Assembly: GCF_003254395.2 (NCBI RefSeq)
Contig: NC_037641.1
Coordinates: forward strand, 2,186,001 to 2,250,000
Direction of reading: 5' to 3'
Length of the DNA stretch: 64,000 nucleotides
Source of the DNA: Apis mellifera
Taxonomy: Eukaryota; Arthropoda; Insecta; Hymenoptera; Apidae
In this document: one piece after another, positions 41,328 through 54,500 of the stretch
Numbering within the stretch: the stretch's first letter is position 1
How the letters are laid out: every line of letters begins with the position of its first letter
Made by a program: the position numbers and the translations under genes
Notes under the pieces: model-generated
Told to the model about the DNA's origin: nothing
The model's database searches: none
Seen by the model: the letters and a program-made list of their open reading frames with translations, nothing else

Positions 41328-41955
41328 ATAATATAATTTCACTTTCAAAAAAAATAGAAAAAAATAATCGTAACTATATAAACAAATTAAATAACAATTA
41401 TAAGAATTGATAAAAATAAAATTTATATATGAAGATCATAAAAGAAAAAATTTGATATTTTTTTATTGTTACATAAGTATAGATTTGTTATTTTCCAATT
41501 GTTTTCCTGTATGTTTATGTAGAGATTTAATATATCATCAGATTTATTAAGTGATTTTTTAAACTTTAACATTATTTTGAACTTTAACATTAAAACATTT
41601 TCTTTTAGTTACTGTATTGTCTAAAAAACATGAATATGAAATAAAGAAAAGAACTTATCTTTTTTTCTACATGATTTCCATCTTTTGAATAATTAATGAA
41701 CTTTTAGTACATTAAATTATGGAAAATTATTCTATATTACCTTAGGCAATTTTTTCTTAAAATAATGATTCAGCTTAGAATTGATTCTTTAATATGCAAA
41801 GTTGAAAAATTTCCATTTGCAAGAAAAATATATATCATGCATGATATTATTTATATATAATTTAGTTTCAATGATGAAAAAAATAAATAATATTTTATTG
41901 AAACATTTTCACATGCATTGAAACTAAAGACGAAAGAACTACATCCAAATAATCC

Positions 41956-42020
41956 TCAGTCTACATTCGATCGTTGTCTAAAGCGTTTCGTGTTTCGTAC
42001 AAATATTGATATATATAGTG
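41956..42020 (+). promoter_or_regulatory. initiator-like motif upstream of the ionotropic receptor
   Basis: A TCAGTC initiator (41956-41961, A at 41958) starts a short CpG-bearing stretch to about 42000, on the receptor's strand and 584 bases before its ATG. No TATA box or good DPE accompanies it. Confidence 0.25.
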
Positions 42021-42541
42021 AAAATAGCTATTTTTTCATATTTCATAATATTTATCGAAATTAGATCAACAATAAGGATTTTCACCAATTCTTAATTAAA
42101 TTTAAATTATTATAAAAGTAATTATTAAAATAAATTAAATAAAACAAGTTAGAAAAAAAATTATTGAATAATATACGAATTTACCGAAAATATTAATTTT
42201 ATAAGCATAATCGATACACAAATTTTCATAATTATAATTATGAAGATAAAAGATAAAAAATAATACACATGTATGGATTATGTATTTATAAGACGAAATT
42301 TTTAAAAGAATAGATGTTATTATTATTTTTTTCTAAAAGAAAAATTTTTTTTAAATTTCATAATTAAATGTCATATTACAGCTAGATATTCTAAATGGAT
42401 GGACTTTATTTTCTAAAAAAAATAAATTCTTAAAAATAATTTAAAAAATTCTGATTACAGAGAGATATTCTGAATAATGAATTAGAATAAATTTCTTAGA
42501 AATTTATAAATATTTCATTTTTTTTTCATATTTATACAAAA

Positions 42542-45500
42542 ATGAAAACGAAATTTTTTATATTACCGTTTTATATGGTAACTAGCACTTGTATTTTACC
42601 TTCGCCATTAACGTTGCAATTAATCTTGGAATTTGCTAAATGGAAAACATGGGATCAAATAGTGTTGTTTGAGAATTTAACTTCTTTGGGTAAGTAAAAT
42701 AAAACTTATATGTATTTTTCAAAATATAAATTTAATATCAATAATATTTTTCAAACAAAAAATTTATTATAATAAAAGAATTATTTAGATAATAAATTAA
42801 TTTGAAAAATATAATAAAATAAATATTATTCTATCTTTAATAATTTAAATTAATATTTTTCACTTGAAAAATTTGAATCGAAAAAATGATTATAAAAAAG
42901 TTGATCATAATAAAGTTAATCGTTTTTAAAAAATTACTAATTTTTTTTAAATTTTTATTTTTTTCTTTCCTTTTTTTAGATAAATATCAATAAAAAAATT
43001 GCAAAATAAGAAAAAAGTTATAAATTATAAAAGATGTAATAAATTATTATTGTTGTAATAAAGATTATCTCGATTGTTAGAAAAAACTTATCTATTTCAA
43101 AAGAATTTGACATCTAATTATAAGGCTTGATGCAAATGATTTTTTATGTATGATCATCTTTGCTTATTTTTCCAAGACGTTAAAAACATCAAGGACAGAA
43201 GTATAATTACGCAGTAAAAATCTACAATTGTAGCATCAATTGTAACTTTCGCTGTTAAATTATATTTGTATTAAAATTTTTTTTTACAAATTATTTAATT
43301 ATTGCTGTCAATAAAAAATATTAGAAAACAAAATATAACTTCTCAAACTTTAATTACATACATACATATACATGTTGATTGGAATATCATAATTATCAAT
43401 GATGATATTTTCCTCTTCAAAATGATTCACGTGCACGACATTCTTCATTTCCATATATGGAAATATGAATGTAATGCTTAATATCATATTTAACGAATGT
43501 TAATTTAATCGAGAGTTTCAATAACATGACCTCTATATATCGTTCACAATTAAAATATATCTTCGCTTTCATTTAACTTTATCTTTGGCACAGATTGTGT
43601 CTTTACTTACACCAGGCCTTTGATCGCATGCTTATCCGATGAAGGAATCGGCATGTCAATTCAATCAGCTACTAATCCAAATATACCTGATGCTCTTACG
43701 ATCCAAAAGCATCGCATTGGATCGATCGTTCTATTGGATGGACTTAACCTAACGGCCCCTGATAATATACTTTACGTGGTAAGAATCAGAATGAAAATAA
43801 TCTTATAGGCGGAATTTTTCAATATTTGTAATATTTCATAATTTTGAATTGCATAGTTTTAACATTAGTTTTTGGATTATATTAATATATACTCTATGAA
43901 ATATTTGTTTTCATAGATAAATGGACAATTATTTAAAATTTATGAATTTTAAATAAATATTTCAAAGAAAAAATAAAGTTTCAATATTTATTTCTGTTGA
44001 ATTATTATATAAAATAATTTTTGATGTTAATTATTCGATGTTACTTTTTTGTTAATTATTCTACGTTTATCATTAATATTTTATTTTATGGACTTTAAGT
44101 TTTTAAAATTTTGAATAAAATTATAAATGGTTTATAGATTACCATAATAATTATTATGAAATTATTGTCAAAAAACAAAAGATATACACTAATCATAATT
44201 TTATAATTATATGATTTAAGTTCTGAGTAATTAATTCGAAATGAATCATATTCCAGGCATCGCAAAAATTTCAATTTAATTATTATATTTCGTGGTTAAT
44301 GATAACCATGAGAAATATGGATACAACAATCGATACTGTGCTTCGACATTTGAATATTGGTATTGATAGTGATGTAATAGTGGCAACACCTTCAACAACA
44401 TATGAAATGATCCAGAAATTATCTCGAATATATTGGAATAAGTAATTTATGCATGTTATATTATAAATAATTATTTATAAAAAATTGTTAAGATACCGTT
44501 TTCGATAACTTGAAATATGAGAGCATGATTTTGAATAATTTTTTCTTAACTATATTGTTATTTTAATTTCTAAAATATTCGCAAGAAACTATCAATATAT
44601 TTATAATGAATTCTGCTATTTACTAAAAAATTATTTACAAAAAGAAATCTGAATTTTCCTAAATTTTTATATTTAATATATGGATTCTGGACAGAAAAAT
44701 TTTGAATAATTTTGTCCAAAAGATGGCCTCAAAAATTATGATAAAAAGAAAGATGTACACTATTTGAATATAAATCTTTAAAAACAAAATTATATATAAA
44801 TTTGTACAAAATTGCAATTGTAATTATAATAAAATATATTATAATCAGGCTAAGATAGATTTTTTAAAATCTATATCGAAAGAAAAATTGGAAAATTTAA
44901 TCTATCTATTTAAAAATCTAAAATCTAATTTAATCTAATCTATATTTTCTACTATTTCTAGGATCAATGAAGTATTAATTAATAAAGTTAATAGTTACGA
45001 GTTAATTCTATTTTTTTTGTTATAATTTTAATTCTTATATAACTATATAATTATTCAAAAAAAATGCATTCTTCAAAATTTTGCTTGAACATATTCAAAA
45101 ATTTAAAAATTAGATTTGAGATCTCATTTTATGAATATTTTTTACTATAGATAAAATTTATTGTAATTTTTTGAAAAATTATCTTAAAAATTAAGATTAA
45201 ACTATGTTAAACTGTGCTATAAAAAAACATTGTTTGAAATATTTATATTTACAACATATTTCAAGATCATTAAAATCGGTGGGAATTTATAAATAATTAT
45301 TATATTATGTTTAATGTATGTTATGTTTTATGTTAATTTTAATTTTTGATCGATCATCGATTATTTAAATAAGAAATGTGTTAAAAATCACATTCGCATT
45401 ATTTGCTATCATAAATGATAATGGGGAAAAAAATAAATAAATTCTAAAAACATAAAACTATTTACATAATTAATTAAAATATTTTAAATGTTAATTCAAT

Positions 45501-48500
45501 GTTATAAGAAATTAGAAATTTAAATCTTGTAAAAAAATTCAAATTAGACTATTATTATTATAACTATCATTCATTATACATGTACATATTATATTTCTTA
45601 TTAAGAAGAATTTTGATGTTCAAAAAAAAATAATTCAAATATGTTATTCTTTATATATAATTCAAAAATTATAGATATAAAATTTGTTAAATTTTTAAAT
45701 TTATCTTTATCCTTGACCCCATTTGATCATTAGAATATTATAAAAGAAGAATATTATAAAATTAAGAATATGATTAAATTATTGTTTGACTTTTGATGTT
45801 TTATTCAGAATTCTTAATTAAAATTATAATTTAATTAAATTTAACATTTTTATAGTATTAAAATTGTTTTCATATATCACATAATTCTATTCATTAAATA
45901 CAAATTAATATTGATTTATAATAATTTAGTATTTATTGTAATTTAATATTAATTCATAGTGATTCAATTCTTATTTAACATAGATATTTAGTCACTTGAA
46001 TAAAATTTGCAATTTTAATAATCTCTTAAAAATTCAATATCATATTCAAAGTTCCATTTAATTCGCTACGATATCTGATTTCTATAGTTTTAATTAACCA
46101 AATTATTCGAAATGTTTAATTTATGAAATAACTATCCTTAATTAACTTTTATGTTTGAAATTACTAATCTCATTTATTCTTCATTATATCGCAAATCCAT
46201 CAATGAAAATTATGTCTCTTAGAACTTGTGCATCTTTACAACATTATGGAAATCATTTCAATTTCCGGGAATCGGAACCAATCAAACATTTCAATGAAAA
46301 TGCGTCGATCAACTTGAATTACGCGGTTCTTGAGAACGGAACGTTGCTGTTTTATTTTATTCATGTGTACAAGATCCGATATTCGGACAATACCAGTTTG
46401 GTGACTAATTTCCTTGGTTCTTGGAATCTGAACTCATGGTCTTTAAACAATCCGATCAGCGTGAAACTGAGAAACGAATTTAAAGGACAACCGATTATCT
46501 TTGGCGTTTTGAATGAAACAATCGATGGTCAAATGGATATAAATGAAGAAGAAATGAATGATATTGCGCCACTTCTCGATTTCGCCAATTTCGTCGCTAA
46601 TAGTGTAAATGCAAGGTATAATACATTATATTGAATTTTATGGGATTTAAATTATTTTAGTCAAAATACGTAATAATATATCAATAGAACGAGATAGAAA
46701 ATTTTGAAGAATCATTAAAGGAATTACAATTAAATTTTTGCAGTATATTATAATTTTTAAGATTTAATTAAGATAATTAAGATATTTCGATATTTTTTAT
46801 AGTTTATTATTTATTTTAAAAATATATCATAATTTATTATTTATTTTATATTTATTTTATAAATATATATAATAAGTATAAAAATATTTATCATATTAAT
46901 AAAATATAACAGTATTTCGATTTGACTAGTATTGACAGAAATTTTTTAGTATTGACAATTTTCTTAATTCTTAATTCTAAAATAGAATTAATGGTGTTAT
47001 TAAAAAATTATTAATCATAATTTTTTTCATTTTCATAAAATAAAAAAATAATAATTTAATAATTTTATATATTTTTTTTAATATGGAAATAAGCTTATTT
47101 TTATTTCTTTAGTCGTTTTAGTTAAGATTAATTTGACAGTAATGAAATAATTGTCATTTCTTAAATTACATTTTTTAATACTCAAAAATATTAATAGATT
47201 GAAAATAAATATTGGATATAATTATATAATTTTTTTCATGGAATGAAAATCTGACACGAAAATATTTCAAAGAAAAATTATTCTTTTTTGAATATGCTAT
47301 AAATTGTAATAAAATATAAAAAAATTCTCATATATTTCTGATTTCATATTATTACTTAATGTCCAAATAAATTTAATAATTTCCATATCTATGATCTTTA
47401 TAATATAAATAATAATAATAAATAAAATAAGAAATATATAGCATCATATAAAAAATTCAATGTGATCTTAATCTTTTAAAAAAAATATATATTTTTTGGA
47501 AATTTTTTACAGTGCAATTTATATTATATACATTTATTTATATATTTATAGCATATTAATAATAAATTGATTTTTTTTCGAAATATTTTCTTCTGTCTCA
47601 CTATTAGAAAAATTATAGCAAGTGTTATACTTTTCATATTGTATATTCTGTAATAAAATTTTAATAGAATTATTAAAATATATATATCTCGTGATATATT
47701 TTTGCGATATTGAAATGTTCTTCAGACTGATCGAAATTTATATCTAATATAAAATATTTTTCATATTTTATTTATATCTTCATTATGAATTTTTTTCTGT
47801 CGAATTATTGTAACTTTTTTGTTAGAATTGTTGAAAATATTCTCTTTTCTTTTACAATTAATTATCTAATTAATTATCAAAAAATCGATAATATTTCAAC
47901 ATGAATAGTATTTTTCGGGAATCTCAAACTTTAATGAGATCTTCGAATGAAATTAATAATGCGGAATTAAAATAAAATATATGCATGAAAAATAAATATT
48001 TTTGTATACATTTTTATCAAACTTTTTTTTAAAATTGTACAAATTTTCCATAAAAAACAGAAAATATAATGGCTGAAGGTTTAATTCTTGAATCATTTCT
48101 AATTATTAAATTCTTTAAATTAATATCCTTTTGTTTTTTGTTTTGAATATTGAATATGTTTTTCTTAAGACTTTTTTACAAGATAAGAATAGAAATAGCT
48201 ATAAAATTATATTTAAAATTTGATTTTATCTCATAAAATTAATGTTAAAAAAAATAAAATAAAATAAAATTAATGTTTAAAAAACGAAATAAAAAAAGAA
48301 TTTGAATTTGAACAATCAATTACATTTTCAAAATTTTCCATTAAAAAAAATATATTATAATTTATTATGTTTTACAAACTTTCGTTCAAAACAAAGTTTC
48401 GTTTAAATCAGAATTTTCTTTGATTTCGACAATACCATTTATCGATCGTGTTCATAAATATATATTCTTGTTTTTACAATCATATTTTATCTATAGCAAT

Positions 48501-51500
48501 ATTACATACAATATTATAATTTTATGAAGATACAAGAATAATTAATACGTTATTATTATTATTATTATTATTATACTGTTACTACTATTATTATAATAAA
48601 ATACTTGAGTTCATTCCAGATCATAGGTTAAAAATTGCGTCATATCGAAAGAAAAAATATTAAGATATTGACAAACGTACATATAAGTTTTTATAACAAA
48701 ATATGAAAAAAAACATATCATGGAAGATAATTGTCTGGTGATTCTAGTTATCATAAAATTGATAATATTTTTATTTTATTTTAATAAGTCATATTTATGT
48801 AACTCTTTGCAAAGGAAAAACTTCCGCAATTATATTTATGAAAACTGTTCAGACAAAATAAATGGAAAATTTAAGATATGAATCAAGATTAAATACAAAA
48901 ATTAAAATTGATATAAAAAAATATTCCTTGTAATTTATTTTTCAAATGTTAATTTATAAATAATTTATAAATATTTTACTGACTTAATTTAATTTTGCAC
49001 TAAAATAAGATTACACTATATTTCGGAGTTGATTTATTTAATATTACAAAATTAATTGTTTATAAATTGCTTATAATTTCATAAATAAGCTCCTTTTATA
49101 CAAATGAAACTAAAATCAAAAATAATAAAAGACAAAAATAATATATTCAAAATCTATATTTGAATACAAAATTATGAATTCATTATATACATTTAGGATT
49201 CATCAAATTTGATGAATATTCATTATTTTTTTTATTATAAATATAATTTTATTATAAATTAAAAAAATTTTATTATAAATAATACAAATATTTTATATAA
49301 TAAATATTTGCAAATTTTTATCTTTAAAAATTATTTACTGTATTCACCGAAGAGATGGTGTCCAGACATATACAAAAAGCTTAGAATAATGCTATAAGGA
49401 CAATATCGTTTTCAAGAAAAAAATATTGTTAATCATTTGCTTCGCATATTTAGAAACAATTCGGTATAACTATAGTATCAATATAGTCTTATTTTCTGAG
49501 CCGATTTTTATAGCAGATTTTTATAACCATTATAGCCATATTCTCAACGGCAATTAGCATCATTCTATCTGAGGGAAAATGGAAACACGTGCAGAACATT
49601 TTTGGAAAAATAACAGACTTGTTAATGGCGTAGCCTTCAAACTTATTCTAGGAATTTTTCTTTAGTCCGCGGTACCGCTCAATCAGAGGATTGATTTTCA
49701 GCAAATATTTATATATCCTCCACTGAAGATCCGCAAGTTTATTTAGAATAGAATATCGCGGGGACTTCAGAGTTCAGTCTGAAGAAGAATTCTTAAAAAC
49801 TTGCAAGAACTTCTAGAAGAACAGAATCAGAACACTAGACCTACAAGAATATCGGAATTGCAGAAACTATCAAAATAACAAGAACCACTTCTTGAACTTC
49901 GAACTTTAGTGACAATGAACCGTCATTGGTATATGGCCAATAAAGATAGACTTTGTCTTTGATAGTGAATCGACCTTGACGGATTCCATAATAATTAATT
50001 TTATTACTATATTCCATAACTCCAGGAACAAATTAGAGCTAACAATTGAATAAAATATATATAAATAATAGTGGAGTTTACAATTTTACCCGACTGTATG
50101 ATATAAAATTATAATTAAAGTATATTTATATTCTAATAGATAAACAAATATGAATTTATCCCATTATTTCTTTTTATTAATAATAAATAATAATTTTTAT
50201 TAATAATAATTAATAATAAATAATTATTAATAAATAATTAATTATTTATAAATAATTATATATTATTAATAAATAAAAAGTCCAAAAGTATAATCGAGAA
50301 CAATATCAATAAGAAGTGAACATTATTAATTAATAGAGAAAATTCATTTAAAAATATTGTCTTATTTATCAAATGAGAAATAGATGCACAGAATTTAATA
50401 ATTAAGGGTATAAGAAATAATCTAAAAAATATGATTTATATATTTCCTAAAATTGTGAAACTGAATAATCTAATCTAATAAAAATATTTTAATTTTTTTT
50501 TAAAGAATTTGATTTTTTTTTGTATCAATACATTATTTTATTTTTTTATTTAAGTATTATGATTTATAAACTATTATAATTTAATAAATATAATGATTAT
50601 TAAAAAGTTATGTTATTATTAATCCGGATATTTCTAATTTTAATTTTTTATTATTAGTAATTTGGACATTATTTAAAATAATATAAAATAATTATAAAAT
50701 ACAAATCATAAAATAATTACGTAAAATCATGATAAAATCAAATTGTTATTTTTGATTTTCTTTTTTTTAATAAATTTTGTTTGATTTAATCTTTAGAATC
50801 TTAAATTTTCTAACTGGTCCGAACCATCACCATTTCTATAAAATTTTTTTTTTATAAAATAATAAAGTAATATAGCCATAAAGTAAACAAAATAGTAATG
50901 TATAGTACTGAAATAATTATCAATCTGTTTAGTATTTAGATGAGTGAAATATTTGCAGCATTGAATTGGTGTCACACGAGAAACTAGGTACTTTGAATAA
51001 CAAAATTTGGAGTAATCTACTTGGAGATGTTGTGAGTGGAGAAGTAGATATTGGACTAGGATACATCACTGTAAACAAAGAACGACAAGCGGAAATGTCA
51101 TTTAGCCATCCCCTAATTCGCTATATGTGAGATATTTTATAAATTATTTTTTACAATAATAAAATTTTTTAAAATGTTTAAAAAATTTCTGTATAAAAAA
51201 GAAAATTATTATATGGGTTTCGACCGAATAATATTTAATTCGTTATGATGATTTCTTATAAAAAAAATAAGAAAAAAATATAAAATGAAATTTAAAAAAA
51301 AAACACATTTGTATATGCATTAACAATTAAGATGCAGTTCGTTGTGGCACTTATCGTAACCGATAATGGAATATTCCTAATAGAATATTTTTTGTATTTT
51401 TTACATATTTTTTTTTTGCAACCCAATAATTATAAATACTGTATAGACATTGTTTACAAATAGGATGCTTGATAAATTGTATTTTAGCCGTGCATAAAAT

Positions 51501-54500
51501 AAATTCTAGAAATTCTATGAGATTTTAGAATTCTTTTATTAAATGATATTGAAATATTTTGGAAACGAATAATAATTGAAAACTGAATAATACTGATAAG
51601 TAAAACACTTGTGGAAACGAATAATAGATAAAAGAAATTTAAAAAAAATTATTTCGAATATAAAAAAAATACATGGTTACATTTTCAAAGTTTACTCGCT
51701 TTATTTTGTATAATTTTAATTTTATTTTATAATTTTATTCGTTTTACTTTGTAATAATATATTCTGAATATAACTCGAAAATTAATACAAGGATATGATA
51801 TGCACATATTTAAATTTCAATTTTAATTTTAATGAAATCAAAATTATGCGCCTACAAACATAATAAATAAATTTAAAAAATGAATTATGAATGAATTATA
51901 TATAAAATGTTTTTGTTAAAGGAAATGAAATCAGCATTTTTTCATTTTTTTGAATACAAAAGCATTTCTAATCAACTTTCCATTATGTAAATTAAATCAT
52001 TAATATTATTTTTTTTTTTCAAATTAAATTGGAATTTCAAATTAAATTAAGTGTATGATATTTGTTTTATGAGTGAAAAAGTATTAATAATTTGTATTAC
52101 AAATTAATTTAAATTTATAATACAATATTATAAAGCTCTTCAAATTCTATTTTCTAAAAAATTAAGCTTCAAAAGAAAAACATTTTATTCCTTTTTATCT
52201 TTATTGATACATATTACTCGGTCGAACTGAATACTATGAGTTTATAAGAATAGCAGTTTTTCGTGTAGAAAAATGATATTTTCATTTTATTCCTTGTTAT
52301 TCTTATTTATACAGAATTCAAAATTCATAATATAAATCAAATCAGGAAGATTTTATGGTTCGAAATAAAAATAAAAAATAAAAGAGTAATTAAAAATTAA
52401 AAATAATTGAAAGTACAATAATAAAATTATTTTATTATCAATTATTTTTTATATTTCATTTTCATATCTTAAGAATAATAATCTATAGTAATATCGGTTA
52501 TTATTATATGAATTAATAAATATTGATTAACTCAATAATTAACTTATAAATTCGATTGATATTAAAATAAATTTTGAAAATGAAACTTCCGAATTTCGTT
52601 ATTCTTCATTTTTATTTTATTTTGATCCATAAAATCTCTCTGATCTCATTGTGAATTTCAGATTATCTTGTATAATTTTATATTACTTAACTTATATATT
52701 GAAATTAAAATGTACGTTTTCAATCAAATATATCGAGAATCATATATTATAAATAATATATATATTTTTTATAGGAGGAATATTTATTATCATCCATTAG
52801 AAAGTGGAACAATGAGGGACATATTTCGTCAACCATTTAATAATTACTTATTAAGTTGCGTCGCATTCACTTATTTTATGATACTAATATCTATGGGATT
52901 GATCATTTACACAGCAAAAACTGTTTTACATTATGAGGAAGCGAAACGTGTTGGAATAGGAGAGGCTGCACTTTGGTGCATCAGTATAATGTGCATGCAA
53001 GGTTTTATAAAAAGTATTATTGAATTAATATATATTATTAATACATATTTAAAAAGAATTTTACTAAAAACAGGTTCTCCATGGACACCATGCAATCCAT
53101 CAGGAAAAACAATATTATTATTCACTTTGATATTCGCTTTGGTGATGTATAATGCTTATGCCGGTTTCATTACTTCAATTTTATCAGTGCAAGCAAGTGG
53201 TATCAAGTCCATCACCGATATTTTATCGCATGATTTTAAATTGGGATACAGTATTACTGATGATGAATATATTAGAGTGAGTTTATTAAAAAAAAAATAA
53301 ACTTATTATAAATTTATCAAGAAAGTAATTTCTTATCAATTTCAATAAGTTTGAAATATATTGTTAAAAACATTATTTTGAGCAATCTATATGCATATAT
53401 ATTTAGTAATTGACTTTAATTTTCGATCATTTTTAGTTATCTGCAAAAAATTTTTAGAATAAAAATTTTTAGTAAACATATCTTTTTGGAATACATTTTT
53501 TTTTATTGTTGCTATAATGATGTATAAATTAAAGATATTTACGTATGATAAATATGCAAAAATTACAATTTTTATATATTCTTTTATATTTTTTCGATTC
53601 TAGTTATTCCTCATTAATGTTTAATATTTTTTGCAATTTTATATATAGTTGGATTCAGAAATATATTCTTTTTTAAAACTGAATTTTTTTTTCAATTTAT
53701 TTGTCATAACTATCGGGTACACTACTATAGATAAATATATATTATAACAATTTATAAATATTTATATAAAATCTATTAAAGGCAAACCGATAATTTTCAA
53801 TCTCTTTATTGTGGCTAATAAGTATATTTTAATATATAGAATGTTTCTAAAATCATGATACAAGTTGTTTAAGGTTTTGTTTTCAAATAAATTAAATTTG
53901 AAAATTTTTCAAATACAAAATTAGCTATTTTTCGATTGAATTCGATTGAAGAATTAATAATTATTTTATATGTAAAAATAAACGAGAAATAAAAGAATAA
54001 AATTGTTTCATCACTTAAATTCTTGTTTTTGAGAAAATTAAAATCGAATTATCAAGGAATCATGTAATTTTCAAATTTAATTTTCTCAGAATTTTTAAAT
54101 GAAAGAATTTAATCTATATTTTTCTCTTATTTTATGTAAAATTAATTCCTATTAATGATTCATTCATATCTGAGCAATAATATCTGAGCAATAACCAATT
54201 TTATTTATATTTGAAAATTTTTCAAATTTTATTTATTTGAAAGCAAAGTCTCAAAATAAAAAATATTATTCTTTGTTTTCTATTTATTTTTGTATATAAA
54301 ATCAATATGTGATTGCTTGTACTATGGAGACTTATATATTAAATTTTGAGCAATTTAAACCTGTTGAAACACATATCAATTGTAAATTAAATTAAAACTA
54401 TTATATCTATTCTAATTCTATGGTATTGATATTTTACCATAGATAATTATAATCACAACTAAGTATGAAGAAATAGATAATAATAATTAATATATATGCA

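Noticed and set aside
46616..46634. Short C-terminal end of receptor exon 4 with a TGA at 46634
   Set aside because: The GTATAA donor at 46616 and the homologous continuation in the exon at 50959 show that this is intron.
52668..52774. N-terminal extension of receptor exon 6
   Set aside because: The TTTTATAG acceptor ending at 52774 keeps phase with exon 5. The sequence before it is low-complexity intron.
52931..53125. 64-codon minus-strand open frame
   Set aside because: It is the antisense shadow of the receptor pore exons.
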